From positions 124,001 to 188,000 of the forward strand of contig JBBFLF010000003.1 in NCBI GenBank assembly GCA_037481655.1: 64,000 nt of DNA. The letters are read 5' to 3'. The position numbers and the translations under genes are program-made. Positions 42,931 through 52,571 of the stretch are shown here, piece after piece; position 1 is the first letter of the stretch; every line of letters begins with the position of its first letter. Origin of the DNA: Desulfobaccales bacterium (lineage in GTDB: Bacteria > Desulfobacterota > Desulfobaccia > Desulfobaccales > 0-14-0-80-60-11). The notes beneath the pieces were generated by a model. The model did not search any database and was not told the DNA's origin. It saw nothing but the letters and a program-made list of their open reading frames with translations.

Positions 42931-43874
42931 AGCGCCCTTTGCGGCTGATCTTCTTCGGCACCCCGGACTTTGCGGTGCCCACCCTGGAGGCCCTGGCCGC
43001 AGCCGGGGAGGAGGTAGCCGCGGTGGTCACTCAGCCGGACAGGCCCAAGGGGCGCGGACAAAGACCTACGCCGCCGCCGGTGAAGGTGCGGGCCCAAGCC
43101 CTGGGCCTGCCGGTCCTGCAGCCCACCCGGCTCAAGGATCCGGAGTTTTTGGGGGAGCTTCAGAATCTGGCCCCGGAGCTCCTGGTGGTGGCCGCCTACG
43201 GCCGCCTGCTGCCCCCGGAGCTGCTGGCGCTTCCCGAGGTGGGCTGCCTCAATGTCCATGCGTCGCTTTTGCCCCGCTACCGGGGGGCGGCGCCGGTGGC
43301 GTGGGCCCTCATCCACGGCGAGACCGAGACCGGCGTCACCATCATGTGGATGGTGGAGGAGCTGGACGCCGGGCCCATCTTTCTCCAGGAGCGGGTGCCC
43401 ATCCGCCCCGAGGACAACGCCGGTACCTTGAGCGCCCGGCTGGCGGAAGTGGGGGCGCACCTATTGGTAAGGGCCCTGGAGCATCTCAGGCGGGGGGAGG
43501 CCATCAAAATCCCGCAGCCCGACAGCGGGGTGACCTACGCTCCCCCCCTCACGCCCGAGATGCAGCGCCTGGACTTCACCTGGGAGGCCAAGGCAGTGGC
43601 CGGCCGCATCCGGGGGCTGGACCCGGAGCCCGGGGCTTACACGCTCTTCCAGGGGCAGCGCCTGAAGCTCTTCGGCGCCCGGGTGGCCAAAGAGACGGGC
43701 TCCGAGGCGCCGCCAGGCACCGTGCTGGGCCTTACCCCCGACGGCCTGGAGATCGCCTGCGGGCACGGCACGGTCACGGTGCGGGAGCTGCAGATGCCCG
43801 GCCGCAGACGCCTGCCGGCGGCGGATTTCCTGAGGGGGCGCCCCTTGGTGGGCGACATTCTGGGACACGACTAA
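42927..43874 (+). CDS. fmt: Methionyl-tRNA formyltransferase
   Basis: 315 residues. It formylates initiator Met-tRNA. N-terminal Rossmann domain with FFGTPDFAVPTLEAL and the formyl-folate site LNVHASLLPRYRGAAPV (Asn/His catalytic). The C-terminal OB-like domain starts near 205 (GVTYAPPLTPEMQRLDF precedes it). The start is GTG, coupled to def. Length is normal. Confidence 0.96.
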   Translation: MKRPLRLIFFGTPDFAVPTLEALAAAGEEVAAVVTQPDRPKGRGQRPTPPPVKVRAQALGLPVLQPTRLKDPEFLGELQNLAPELLVVAAYGRLLPPELLALPEVGCLNVHASLLPRYRGAAPVAWALIHGETETGVTIMWMVEELDAGPIFLQERVPIRPEDNAGTLSARLAEVGAHLLVRALEHLRRGEAIKIPQPDSGVTYAPPLTPEMQRLDFTWEAKAVAGRIRGLDPEPGAYTLFQGQRLKLFGARVAKETGSEAPPGTVLGLTPDGLEIACGHGTVTVRELQMPGRRRLPAADFLRGRPLVGDILGHD

Positions 43875-44690
43875 ATGCCGGACACCCCGACCTTAAACGG
43901 CGGCAACTCCTTCAAGCCTCAGAAACGCACCTTTCTCGGGCTGCTCGTCCTCACCGCTTTCCTCTTCATCCTGCTTTTGGGTCTCCTGTGGTATGTCCCG
44001 TATGTGGGGCTGCAGACCCTGCATCCCCGTCTGCCCCTGATTTTGGGCCTGCTCTTTGCCGGCTTGGCCCTGGCGGTCCTTTTTGCCGTGGGCATTCTCG
44101 GCCTCACTGTGGCTTTGGGCCGGGATCTGCCCTTTTCCCGCTCCCTTCGGGGCCTGCTCATCAAGCTGCTTTTGCCCCTCATGAGCGGCGTGGGGCAGGT
44201 CCTGGGCATCAGCAAGGACCGGGTGCGCCGCTCCTTCATCGAAATCAACAACCAACTGGTGCTGGCGCAGCGGCCCCGGGCCACTGCGGAGCAGATGCTG
44301 CTCCTCATGCCCCACTGTCTGCAGTTTCATGAATGCCAGTTCCGCATCACCGGCAACGTCCTGCACTGCAAGCGCTGCGGCAAGTGCCCCATCAAGGGCC
44401 TGGCGGAGCTCTCGGAGAAATACGGCGTCGGCCTGGCGGTGGCCACCGGCGGCACCCTGGCCCGGCGCATCGTGGTGGAGCGCCGCCCCCGCCTCATCAT
44501 CGCGGTGGCCTGCGAACGGGACCTGGCCAGCGGCATCCAGGACAGCTATCCCCTCCCCGTGTTCGGCATCACCAATCAGCGCCCCTTCGGCCCCTGCTAC
44601 GACACCCAGGTGGACCTGGCCCGGGTGGAGGAGGCCCTGACCACCTTTCTCCTGCCGTCCCCGGGCACCCCGGAGAAACCGACGCCCTGA
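43875..44690 (+). CDS. DUF116 membrane-anchored protein
   Basis: 271 residues, starting directly after the fmt stop. Two N-terminal membrane segments (about 22-44 and 55-80), then a cytoplasmic DUF116 domain. Nine residues after the Cys in MPHCLQFHECQF a second cluster follows (HCKRCGKC), together able to bind zinc or an Fe-S cluster. DUF116 proteins are common in anaerobes and often follow def-fmt. The function is not established; a link to N-terminal protein processing is only suggested by gene order. Confidence 0.85.
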   Translation: MPDTPTLNGGNSFKPQKRTFLGLLVLTAFLFILLLGLLWYVPYVGLQTLHPRLPLILGLLFAGLALAVLFAVGILGLTVALGRDLPFSRSLRGLLIKLLLPLMSGVGQVLGISKDRVRRSFIEINNQLVLAQRPRATAEQMLLLMPHCLQFHECQFRITGNVLHCKRCGKCPIKGLAELSEKYGVGLAVATGGTLARRIVVERRPRLIIAVACERDLASGIQDSYPLPVFGITNQRPFGPCYDTQVDLARVEEALTTFLLPSPGTPEKPTP

Positions 44691-44710
44691 GGGCCTGATT
44701 GGCCTTCGTG

Positions 44711-44750
44711 GCGAAAGGGCCAGGGATCAAGGATTCCTGCCCCTTCACCC
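44711..44750. repeat. G/C hairpin element, copy D1
   Basis: GCGAAAGGGCCAGGGATC pairs imperfectly with ATTCCTGCCCCTTCACCC. It lies just after DUF116 and is followed by CCCAAACCCAATCCCCACCCC, the remains of the middle palindrome. Confidence 0.5.
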
Positions 44751-44846
44751 AAACCCAATCCCCACCCCATCTCTCTGGCCGGGATTTGGTGCACATTGAC
44801 TCGGGTTCCGCCACCCTTTAAGATGGAACCATAAAAAGAGGCCTGA

Positions 44847-44890
44847 TGGGAGAGGGGGCCAGGGACCAATGGCTCTCGCCCCCTCTCCCA
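44847..44890. repeat. G/C hairpin element, copy D2
   Basis: TGGGAGAGGGGGCCAGGG pairs with GCCCCCTCTCCCA. It is the second copy in the DUF116-cfa spacer. The 44691-44968 interval otherwise contains only a short AT-rich stretch before it. Confidence 0.6.
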
Positions 44891-44968
44891 GACCCTCTCC
44901 CGCAACTCCACCATAGGCCTGTTTGGGAGGGCAGCCAGGCTTCCCCTCACAACAAGGATACGCCAGTC

Positions 44969-46096
44969 ATGGGACTCATCAAAACCCCCCGGGCTTTGGT
45001 AGAGGAGGTCCTTGAGCGGGCCGACATCCGGGTCAACGGCAGCCGGCCCTGGGACCTCCAGGTGTACGATGAGCGTCTCTTCAGCCGGGTGCTCCGGGAA
45101 GGCTCCTTGGGGCTGGGGGAGTCCTACATGGACGGCTGGTGGGAGGCGGAACGCCTGGATGAGTTCTTCACCAAAGTCCTGGCTGCGGACCTGGAGAGGG
45201 AGAACTTCGGCCGGGTCAAAAAGCTCCTCCTCAGCGCCGGGCAGGTGCTCCTCAATCCCCAGCGGCGCTCCCGGGCTTACCACATCGGCGAGCACCACTA
45301 CGACATCGGCAACGACCTCTATCAGGCCATGCTGGACAAGAGGCTGGTCTATTCCTGTGCCTACTGGCGGGACGGCGCCCGCAACCTGGACGAAGCCCAG
45401 GAGGCCAAGCTGGACCTGGTCTGCCGCAAGCTCTATCTCAAGCCCGGCCAGCACGTGCTGGACATCGGCTGCGGTTGGGGGAGCTTCGCCCGATTCGCCG
45501 CCGAGCGCTATCAGGTGAGGGTCACCGGGGTGACCGTGTCCCGAGAGCAATTGACTTTGGGCCAGGAACTCTGCGCCGGCCTGCCGGTGGAGCTGCAATA
45601 CCGGGATTACCGGGAGATCACCGGCACTTACGACCACCTGGTCTCCATCGGCATGTTTGAGCACGTGGGCTACAAGAATTACCGCACCTTCTTTCAGGTG
45701 GCCGCCCGGCACCTGAAGGAGGACGGCCTCTTTCTGCTGCACACCATCGGCAGCAACATCTCCAGCCGCACTCTCGACCCCTGGTTTGAGAAATACATCT
45801 TCCCCAATTCCATGATCCCCTCCGCGGCCCAGATCGCCCAGGCGGTGGAGGGCCTCTTTGTCATTGAGGACTGGCACAACTTCGGCCCCGATTACGACCC
45901 CACCTTGATGGCCTGGTATGACAATTTCCAGTGCCACTGGGAGACCTTAAAGCCCAGCTACGGCGAGCGTTTCTTCCGCATGTGGAAGTATTACCTGCTG
46001 TCGGCGGCCGCCACCTTCCGGGTGCGCAAGAACCAGGTGTGGCAGATTGTGCTGTCCAAGCGGGGCGTGCCCGGCGGCTACCGCTCCCTGCGCTGA
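44969..46096 (+). CDS. cfa: Cyclopropane-fatty-acyl-phospholipid synthase
   Basis: 375 residues from ATG 44969; the open frame further upstream only runs through a repeat. It adds a SAM-derived methylene to unsaturated membrane lipids. Motifs are LGESYMDGWWE, HYDIGNDLYQAML, LDIGCGWGSFARFA (SAM site), SIGMFEHVGYKNY and HTIGSNISSR. Length and motifs match the E. coli-type enzyme. It runs 12 bp ahead of rsmB in the same direction. Confidence 0.95.
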   Translation: MGLIKTPRALVEEVLERADIRVNGSRPWDLQVYDERLFSRVLREGSLGLGESYMDGWWEAERLDEFFTKVLAADLERENFGRVKKLLLSAGQVLLNPQRRSRAYHIGEHHYDIGNDLYQAMLDKRLVYSCAYWRDGARNLDEAQEAKLDLVCRKLYLKPGQHVLDIGCGWGSFARFAAERYQVRVTGVTVSREQLTLGQELCAGLPVELQYRDYREITGTYDHLVSIGMFEHVGYKNYRTFFQVAARHLKEDGLFLLHTIGSNISSRTLDPWFEKYIFPNSMIPSAAQIAQAVEGLFVIEDWHNFGPDYDPTLMAWYDNFQCHWETLKPSYGERFFRMWKYYLLSAAATFRVRKNQVWQIVLSKRGVPGGYRSLR

Positions 46097-46108
46097 CCTG
46101 AGCCGCTG

Positions 46109-47470
46109 ATGGCATCGCCGCCTGCCGCCCGGGACCTGGCCCTGTGGGTGCTCAGCGAGGCCAATCGGCGGGGCGTGTGGGTGGAGGAGGCCCTGGCCAC
46201 GGTCCTGCGGCGCCATCCGGGGCTGCCTGCCGCCGAGCGGGCCCTCCTTCTGGAGCTGGTGCAAGGGGTCAAACGCTGGGAGATCCGGCTGGATTGGGTG
46301 CTGCGCCATTTCCTCCCCCAGCCCCTGAAGAAGCTCCACCCCCGGGTGCTGCTCATCCTGAGGCTGGGTGCCTACCAACTTCTGTTCCTGGATCGCATTC
46401 CGGCCCGGGCCGCCATCCATGAGGCGGTGTCCCAGGCCAAGGCGGCCAGGCTCCCCGCAGTCCATGGCGGCCTCGTCAACGCGGTGCTGCGCCGCCTGGC
46501 AAAAGAGGGGCCGCCGCCCCTGCCCCCGAAAGAGCCCGACCCGGTGGCCCACCTGAGCCTGGCCCACGCCCACCCGGAGTGGCTGGTGCGGCGCTGGCTT
46601 GAGCGGCATGGCCTTACCGAGACCGAGGCCCGGCTGGCGGCCAATAATCACCACCCGCCCCTCACCGTGCGGGTGAACACTCTGAAGACCACGCCGGCGG
46701 CCCTGAAGGCGCGGTTGACAGCGGAAGGGATCACAGCCGAGCCCACAAAATATTATCCCCATGGGCTAGTGCTCACCCACTGGCGCACGCCGCCCCCGGA
46801 AGCTCCATCGCACCGGGAGGGCCTGTGGCGCTTCCAGGATGAGGCGGCCATGCTGGCGGGGCTGCTTCTGCCGCTCTCCCCGGGGGACCGGGTCCTGGAA
46901 CTGGGAGCCGGCCGGGGCGGCAAGAGCACCCATTTGGCGGAGCGCCTGGGAAATCAGGGGTTGGTGGCGGCGGTGGAACTGAATCCGGCGCGCCTCAAAG
47001 ACCTGCGCCGGGCGCTGAGGGCCTGGGGCGCCACCGTAGTGGCCCCGCTCCGGGCCGATGCCGGGAAGGCCTTACCTTTCCGGGAGGCCGCCGGTGACGC
47101 CGCCCTGTTGGATGTGCCCTGCTCCGGGCTGGGGACCATCAGGCGCCATCCGGAGATCAAAACCCGCCTCATTGAGGCCGATCTGGCCACCTTTCCGCCC
47201 CGGCAGCTCCGGATGCTTACGGCTGCGGCCCCCGTGGTGCGGCCGGGAGGGTGGCTGCTGTATCTCACCTGCACCACCGAGCCGGAGGAAAACGAGGCGG
47301 TGGTGGCGGCTTTCCTGGCGGAGCACCCGGAATTCCGCCATATGGCCGACCTGGACCTCTTTCCCGCTCCGGTGCGCCCCTTCATTGAGGCCGAGGGCTG
47401 GTTCCGCACCTCCCCCGCAACCCACGGGCTGGACGGCTTCTTCGGGGCTCTGCTGCGCAAAGCCGGCTAA
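46109..47470 (+). CDS. rsmB: 16S rRNA m5C967 methyltransferase
   Basis: 453 residues. An N-terminal NusB-like domain (about 1-140) is followed by the RsmB methyltransferase fold: LELGAGRGGKSTHLAERLG (SAM), LLDVPCSGLGTIRRHPEIK and YLTCTTEPEENE, with two catalytic Cys. It methylates C967 of 16S rRNA. Its stop overlaps the convergent MFS stop (47467-47470). Confidence 0.95.
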   Translation: MASPPAARDLALWVLSEANRRGVWVEEALATVLRRHPGLPAAERALLLELVQGVKRWEIRLDWVLRHFLPQPLKKLHPRVLLILRLGAYQLLFLDRIPARAAIHEAVSQAKAARLPAVHGGLVNAVLRRLAKEGPPPLPPKEPDPVAHLSLAHAHPEWLVRRWLERHGLTETEARLAANNHHPPLTVRVNTLKTTPAALKARLTAEGITAEPTKYYPHGLVLTHWRTPPPEAPSHREGLWRFQDEAAMLAGLLLPLSPGDRVLELGAGRGGKSTHLAERLGNQGLVAAVELNPARLKDLRRALRAWGATVVAPLRADAGKALPFREAAGDAALLDVPCSGLGTIRRHPEIKTRLIEADLATFPPRQLRMLTAAAPVVRPGGWLLYLTCTTEPEENEAVVAAFLAEHPEFRHMADLDLFPAPVRPFIEAEGWFRTSPATHGLDGFFGALLRKAG

Positions 47471-48600
47471 GCGGGGGCGCTCCCTGCGGGTCTTCTCAGG
47501 CCCAGATACACCAAAGGAATAAGGGCCAGACTGATGGCCCCGGAAATGATAAGCGGCCAGCCGTAGCCCCAGGCGGCGCCCAAGGGCCCGAAGATGAGGG
47601 AGCCGGTCAGCACCCCCAGGGTGGTGGTGAGGGAGATGAGGCCGGAGTTGCCGCCGATGCGGTCCACATGAAAGAGCCGGGCGATGGTGGTGTAGGTGAG
47701 CATGGCGATGAAGCCGTCCCCCACACCGTGCACCAACCGCCAGGCAAAGGACCAGGCCAAGGGGGGCTGGGTCATGCAGAGGTGCCCCAGCCCGGAAGTG
47801 GCCAGGCCCAGGATGAGAAACACCAGCGGCGGCAGGCGCCCCTCCAGAAAGCGGCCGTAGACGTAGGAGGTGAGGGCCACGGTGCCGAACTCCCCGGCCA
47901 GGTACAGGCCCATGCCCCACGGCGTCAGTCCCAGGCCCTCCTGCAGGAAAAGGCCCAGGCTGGTGCCCTCGGCGCCCCAATGCAGGGTGAAGAGAAAGAG
48001 CCAGAGGGCGAAGAAGAGCACCGGGCCGCGGTGGAAATCCCGGGCGTACTGGCCAAGCTCAATACGCTGACCCCGGGTGCGGGGCAAAAAGAAGGTGAGG
48101 CAGAAGAGGCAGATGAGTCCCAGGGCGAAGAGGCGGAAGAGCGTAGGGAAGGGGAGGGTCTGGAGGATGAGCCCGCCCAAAAGAATCCCCACCAGCATGC
48201 CGCTCATGCGCCAGGCGTTGTAGCCGCCGAAGCGCCGGGCCTCGCCACCGGGATTGTCCTTGAAGAGGAGGATGTCCAGGGATTGCCGGAAGAGCTGCAG
48301 GCTCAGGCCGAACAACCAGAAGACCGCCAGGAAGGGCCAGAAATCGGTGACTGCGGCCAGCCCGAAGAGGCTCACGGCGGTGGCCCCCAGCCCCACCTGG
48401 GTGAGGAGCCGGGCCGGATAGCGGTCCCCGGTGACCCCCACCGGGAAGGAGACCACCAACGAGGTGATGCTGAGGACGGCGTAAAGGAGGCCGATGCGGG
48501 CGCCGCTGAACCCCAGCGTGCCCTTGAGATACAGGGGCAGGAAGAAATAGAGGGCGGCGATGACCAGCGCGTAAGCGCCGATGAAGACATTCAGCAGCAA
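47467..48600 (-). CDS. MFS transporter
   Basis: 377 residues, about eleven to twelve predicted helices. A Major Facilitator loop appears as SFPVGVTGDRYPARLL between helices 2 and 3 (G-x3-D-R). The open frame extends upstream, but that part overlaps the ferredoxin gene. The likely start is TTG 48600, 5 bp after the ferredoxin stop. Export is plausible because of the GDRY loop type; the substrate is unknown. It forms an operon with the NIL ferredoxin. Confidence 0.8.
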   Translation of the reverse strand: MLLNVFIGAYALVIAALYFFLPLYLKGTLGFSGARIGLLYAVLSITSLVVSFPVGVTGDRYPARLLTQVGLGATAVSLFGLAAVTDFWPFLAVFWLFGLSLQLFRQSLDILLFKDNPGGEARRFGGYNAWRMSGMLVGILLGGLILQTLPFPTLFRLFALGLICLFCLTFFLPRTRGQRIELGQYARDFHRGPVLFFALWLFLFTLHWGAEGTSLGLFLQEGLGLTPWGMGLYLAGEFGTVALTSYVYGRFLEGRLPPLVFLILGLATSGLGHLCMTQPPLAWSFAWRLVHGVGDGFIAMLTYTTIARLFHVDRIGGNSGLISLTTTLGVLTGSLIFGPLGAAWGYGWPLIISGAISLALIPLVYLGLRRPAGSAPA

Positions 48601-48605
48601 CCGCG

Positions 48606-49034
48606 TCAGCGCTCCAGGGCCTTCTGATTCAGGCGCACTTCCATGGCCCGCGCCGGGCAGACCACGCAGCACATCTCACAGGCGCTGCACTTGGCGGCGT
48701 CGAAGGCCACCGACATCTCCGGCCGCTCCACATACAGGGCCCCGGAGGGGCAGATGGCGGTGCAGGTGCCGCATTGGTAGCAGCGCTCCTCATTGCGCCG
48801 CACCTCATGGGCCACCCGCTGCACCTTGACGCCGGCCTCCTTGAGATACTTGATGCCGCGGCGGAAGTTCTTGGGGTGGCCTTTGAGCTCCATGACAATC
48901 AGCCCCTCCTTGCGAGGGGTGATGGTGGCCTTGAGGAGGTTGAATTCCAGGTCAAAGTCCTTGACCAGGCGGTAGATGATGGGTTTGTCCACCACCTCCT
49001 TGGAAAACCGCAAAATGAGCATTTCGGCGTGCAT
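48606..49034 (-). CDS. NIL-domain ferredoxin, 2x[4Fe-4S]
   Basis: 142 residues from ATG 49034, preceded by AAGGAA. The N-terminal NIL domain (about 1-75, LILRFSKEVVDKPIIYRLVK) is followed by two ferredoxin motifs: CYQCGTCTAICP and CSACEMCCVVCP. Such proteins in anaerobes and methanogens partner with DUF39-family proteins in assimilating sulfur into homocysteine. No DUF39 gene lies in this window, so this role is only an inference from the family. An alternative is a general electron carrier. Confidence 0.88.
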   Translation of the reverse strand: MHAEMLILRFSKEVVDKPIIYRLVKDFDLEFNLLKATITPRKEGLIVMELKGHPKNFRRGIKYLKEAGVKVQRVAHEVRRNEERCYQCGTCTAICPSGALYVERPEMSVAFDAAKCSACEMCCVVCPARAMEVRLNQKALER

Positions 49035-49118
49035 GATAGTTTCCTTGCCAGGGACGCCCGGGATGACTTCCAGCCCTGTATAAAGGGGCAACCTCAGCTG
49101 GCAGTTATTCATCTCTTC

Positions 49119-49162
49119 TGGGAGAGGGGGACAGGGATCACCGACCCCTGCCCCCTCTCCCA
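49119..49162. repeat. G/C hairpin element, copy E
   Basis: TGGGAGAGGGGGACAGGG pairs with CCCTGCCCCCTCTCCCA. A tail GACCCACTCCCCCAACCCCC follows, resembling the middle palindrome of full copies. It lies between purSL and the NIL ferredoxin gene. Confidence 0.65.
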
Positions 49163-49241
49163 GACCCACTCCCCCAACCCCCTAATGATGGCGGCAGGGG
49201 AGTGTAAGCCTTGACGGCAATTACGAAACCTCCAACGAGCC

Positions 49242-52226
49242 TTACACCAGCCCGCCGAAACGGCGCTGCCAGGCGTGGGCCAGCTCCGGCAGGCTGATGT
49301 CTATGATTTTACTAGAATTATGAGCAAGGCGGAAGGTCTGGTCGGGGCGCACCCGGCCCAGGTAGGTGAGGGGGCTCCCCTGAAAGAGGGCCTCCACCTC
49401 CCGGCGGTGCTCCGGGGCCACACTGATGAGAAACCGCCCGGCGGACTCGGAGTAAAGCGCCGCATGCACCGGCCCCTGAGGGAGGACTGGACTCACCTCC
49501 GCCTCCACCCCCAGGCCGGCGGCCAGGCTCACCAAGGCCAGATGCACCCCCAGGCCGCCCCGGGTGAGGGCACGGCAGGAGGCAATGAGCCCTTGGCCGA
49601 GAGCCTCCTCCAGCTTGCGATAATACGGCAGGAACTCGTCGCTCCGGACTTGGGGCACACTCAGGCCGGTATAGCCTAAAAGTTCGTAAAGCTCCGAGCC
49701 CCCCAGCTCGTGGCGGGTCCGGCCCAGGACATAGAGGTGATCGCCCGGGGCCTTGAGCTCGGGGCTCACCACCCGGGTCAGATCGCTGATGGGGGCCACG
49801 CCGGTGAAAAACAGGGTGGGGAGGCCGGAGACCCGGTGGGTTTCGCCGAAGGCCCCGGGGTGCACCCCATCCACATACATGCTGTCCTTGCCGGAGAGCA
49901 AAGGCACGCCATAGGCGAGGCACAGTTCCTTCACCGCCCGGCAGGCCCGAATCAGCTGGGCCGCCTTGAACTTGCCGTCGGGGTTGCGCTCCGGATGGTA
50001 TTCAATGCTGGGCCAGCAGAAGTTGTCCACCCCGCCCAGGTGCTCCAGGGAGGCGCCCACCGCGAGCAGCCGGCGCACCGCTTCGTCAATGGTCACCGCG
50101 GCCATATGATAGGCGTCGATGCGGCTGTAGGCGGGGTTCAGGGCCACCGCCACCGCCAGGCCGCGATGGGAGTCCAGCCGGGGCCTGAGCACCGCAGCGT
50201 CCACCGGGATGGGCCACACCCGGCCTGCCAAGGGCTTGAGGACGCTTCCCCCTTGCACCTCGTGGTCGTATTGCCGGGGGATCCACTCCCGGGAGCAGAG
50301 ATTGGGACGGTCCAGCAGGGTGAGGAGGAGGCTTGGGTGATCCTGCACCTCTCCCACGACCGGCTCCGTCAACCGCATCTCCGGCGGAATCCACTCCGCC
50401 TCGAATTCCCAGGGCGGGAAGTCCTGCTCCAGGAAAGAAAGTTCCACCGCGGCGCAGGGTTTCTCGCCGTAGCGCACCGTCAGCAAGCCGGTGTCAGTGA
50501 AGCGACCGATGGCGGCCACCTCCACCTCGTGTCGCCGGGCCAGCTCCTCAAAGGCGGCCACCTCCTCCGGGGCCACCCCCACCACCATGCGCTCCTGGGA
50601 TTCGGAGACCCAAATCTCCCAAGGGTCCAGGCCGGTGTATTTCAGCGGCACCTGGTCCAGCCAGACCTCGGCGCCCCCGGCCAGCCGGGCGGATTCGCCC
50701 ACGGCGCTGGAGAGCCCGCCGCCGCCGCAGTCGGTGATGAAGCGGATATAGCCCCGGTCCCGGGCCTCCAGCAAAAAGTCGTGCAGCTTCTTTTGGGTGT
50801 AGGGGTCGCCGATCTGCACGTGGCCCGCGGGGGTGCCGGGGGTGGCCACCTCCGAGGAGGCGGTGACCCCGTGGATGCCGTCGGCGCCCACCCGGCCGCC
50901 GCACATGAGGATGACGTCTCCGGGCCGGGCCGCCTTGGAGAACCCCGCCCGGCCGGCCACCTCCCGGGGTAGAAGCCCCACCGCGGCCACAAAGACCAGG
51001 CATTTGCCCAGGTAACTTTCGTCAAAATAAAGCGCCCCGGCCACCGTGGGGATGCCGCTTTTGTTGCCGCCGTCCCTCACACCTTCGATGACTCCGTCCA
51101 GAAGCCGCCGGGGATGGAGCCGCGGGGTCAGCGGCCCGGGGTAGTCCCGGGGGCCGACGCAGAAGCCATAAAGGCCGGCGATGAGTTTGGCGCCCTGGCC
51201 GGTGCCCAGGGGATCCCGGTACACCCCCACAATGCCGGTGAGCGAGCCGCCGTAGGCCTCCAGATTGGAGGGGGAGTTGTGGGTTTCCCCCTTGATGACG
51301 TAAGCAAACTCCTCATCAAAGGCGCCCACCCCGGCGTTGTCCCACAGGACCGAGAGCACCCAAGGCTTTTCCTTGGCCAGGGCCAGGGTGGGGGCCTTGA
51401 TGCACTGCTCAAAGGGGTTGTCCAGGAGGAAGCGCTCGCCGGTGGCCAGATCGGTGTAATGGAACCGCCCCCGGAAGGTGTTGTGGTTGCAGTGGTCGCT
51501 CCGGGCCTGGGCAATGTACTCCAACTCCACGTCGGTCAAAGGCCCCAGCCCCAGCTCCCGCCGCCGGGCCAGCACCGCCGGCCGGGAGAAATACTCCAGG
51601 ATGACGGGCAGGTCCTGCTCCCGCAAGGCCAGGTGGCGGGCGGCGCTTAAGGCCGCCAGCTCCTCCGGGAAAGCGAGGGGGAATTCCTGCACCTGGGGGG
51701 TGTGGGCCAGCTCCACCCTGGGAAGGATGAGACCCACCCCCAGCGCGGGGTCCCAGTCGGCCCGGGAATAGACGCGGTATTCCTGGATGAGGTCGTTGGC
51801 CAGAAGCTCCCGGGCCAGGCGCTCCACCTGCGACCGGGAAAGCTCCGCGCCCTTGAGGACATAGAGCCGGGAGGTATAGACCTGGGCTTCAGGAGGCAGG
51901 GGCCGGTTCAAAAAGGCGGCGATGGCCTCTTTCGCCACCGCGCCGGCGGTATCCCGGACTCCTGGCCGGAAGCCCACCCACACCGCCCAGTCCAGGTCCC
52001 GGGCCAGGGGGGTGTAGCTGCTCACCTGGGTCACCGGGTTGGTGAAGATTTCCGTGCGCACCGCTTCCCACTCCGCCGGCGTGAGGTCCAGATCCAGGGT
52101 GAGGAGGCGGATGACGCGCACCTCTGACAAAGAAAAGCCGAAATATTCCGAGGCCTTGCGGGCCACGGCGGCGCCTTCCGCGTCCGGGAGTTCCGGCCGC
52201 CAGGCGATCTCCAGGCGCTGGGTCAT
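49242..52226 (-). CDS. purSL: Phosphoribosylformylglycinamidine synthase PurSL (fused)
   Basis: 994 residues. It makes FGAM from FGAR in purine synthesis. The N-terminus carries two PurS-like repeats (about 20-90 and 95-165, VIRLLTLDLDLTPAEWEAVR and SRLYVLKGAELSRSQVERL). PurL follows with the family block AQARSDHCNHNTFRG, VIKGETHNSPSNLEAYGG (catalytic region), GDPYTQKKLHDFL, DCGGGGLSSAVGESA and LSGKDSM. The glutaminase domain (PurQ) is absent, so a separate PurQ must supply ammonia. GGAAGG precedes ATG 52226. Confidence 0.93.
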   Translation of the reverse strand: MTQRLEIAWRPELPDAEGAAVARKASEYFGFSLSEVRVIRLLTLDLDLTPAEWEAVRTEIFTNPVTQVSSYTPLARDLDWAVWVGFRPGVRDTAGAVAKEAIAAFLNRPLPPEAQVYTSRLYVLKGAELSRSQVERLARELLANDLIQEYRVYSRADWDPALGVGLILPRVELAHTPQVQEFPLAFPEELAALSAARHLALREQDLPVILEYFSRPAVLARRRELGLGPLTDVELEYIAQARSDHCNHNTFRGRFHYTDLATGERFLLDNPFEQCIKAPTLALAKEKPWVLSVLWDNAGVGAFDEEFAYVIKGETHNSPSNLEAYGGSLTGIVGVYRDPLGTGQGAKLIAGLYGFCVGPRDYPGPLTPRLHPRRLLDGVIEGVRDGGNKSGIPTVAGALYFDESYLGKCLVFVAAVGLLPREVAGRAGFSKAARPGDVILMCGGRVGADGIHGVTASSEVATPGTPAGHVQIGDPYTQKKLHDFLLEARDRGYIRFITDCGGGGLSSAVGESARLAGGAEVWLDQVPLKYTGLDPWEIWVSESQERMVVGVAPEEVAAFEELARRHEVEVAAIGRFTDTGLLTVRYGEKPCAAVELSFLEQDFPPWEFEAEWIPPEMRLTEPVVGEVQDHPSLLLTLLDRPNLCSREWIPRQYDHEVQGGSVLKPLAGRVWPIPVDAAVLRPRLDSHRGLAVAVALNPAYSRIDAYHMAAVTIDEAVRRLLAVGASLEHLGGVDNFCWPSIEYHPERNPDGKFKAAQLIRACRAVKELCLAYGVPLLSGKDSMYVDGVHPGAFGETHRVSGLPTLFFTGVAPISDLTRVVSPELKAPGDHLYVLGRTRHELGGSELYELLGYTGLSVPQVRSDEFLPYYRKLEEALGQGLIASCRALTRGGLGVHLALVSLAAGLGVEAEVSPVLPQGPVHAALYSESAGRFLISVAPEHRREVEALFQGSPLTYLGRVRPDQTFRLAHNSSKIIDISLPELAHAWQRRFGGLV

Positions 52227-52253
52227 CGGGGTTTACGCCTTCCAGCCCCGTTG

Positions 52254-52293
52254 CCTTGGCCCCCGCTCCCAAACAGGGACGGGGGAACCAAGG
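52254..52293 (-). promoter_or_regulatory. Hairpin in the purSL leader
   Basis: CCTTGGTTCCCCCG pairs with CGGGGGCCAAGG, about 28 nt upstream of the purSL ATG. There is no T-run, so it is not an intrinsic terminator. It could affect mRNA stability or translation. The interval 52294-52571 is otherwise without features. Confidence 0.4.
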
Positions 52294-52571
52294 CTGTCAG
52301 GGCTTAAGATGGAGAATGAAGAGATGTTGTCCGAATATATCTTAAAGGCAGGGGACAGGAAAGAGAAAGGAGGTGCCTGGAAGGGATTGCCCCGGCCAGA
52401 ATAAGGGAGAAGTCTTATCCGGAGGCCGCCATCCCCTCCAAAATGGACCGACGTCGGGAGGGTGGATCAGGAAACTTGCCGCGCCCAGCCGGAGGAGCCG
52501 CCCCTCACAGGCTAAAAAACTATCTCGTGAGCCATCCCGAACCGTTGCTGGAGGCACCGCTGCCGGGGCCG

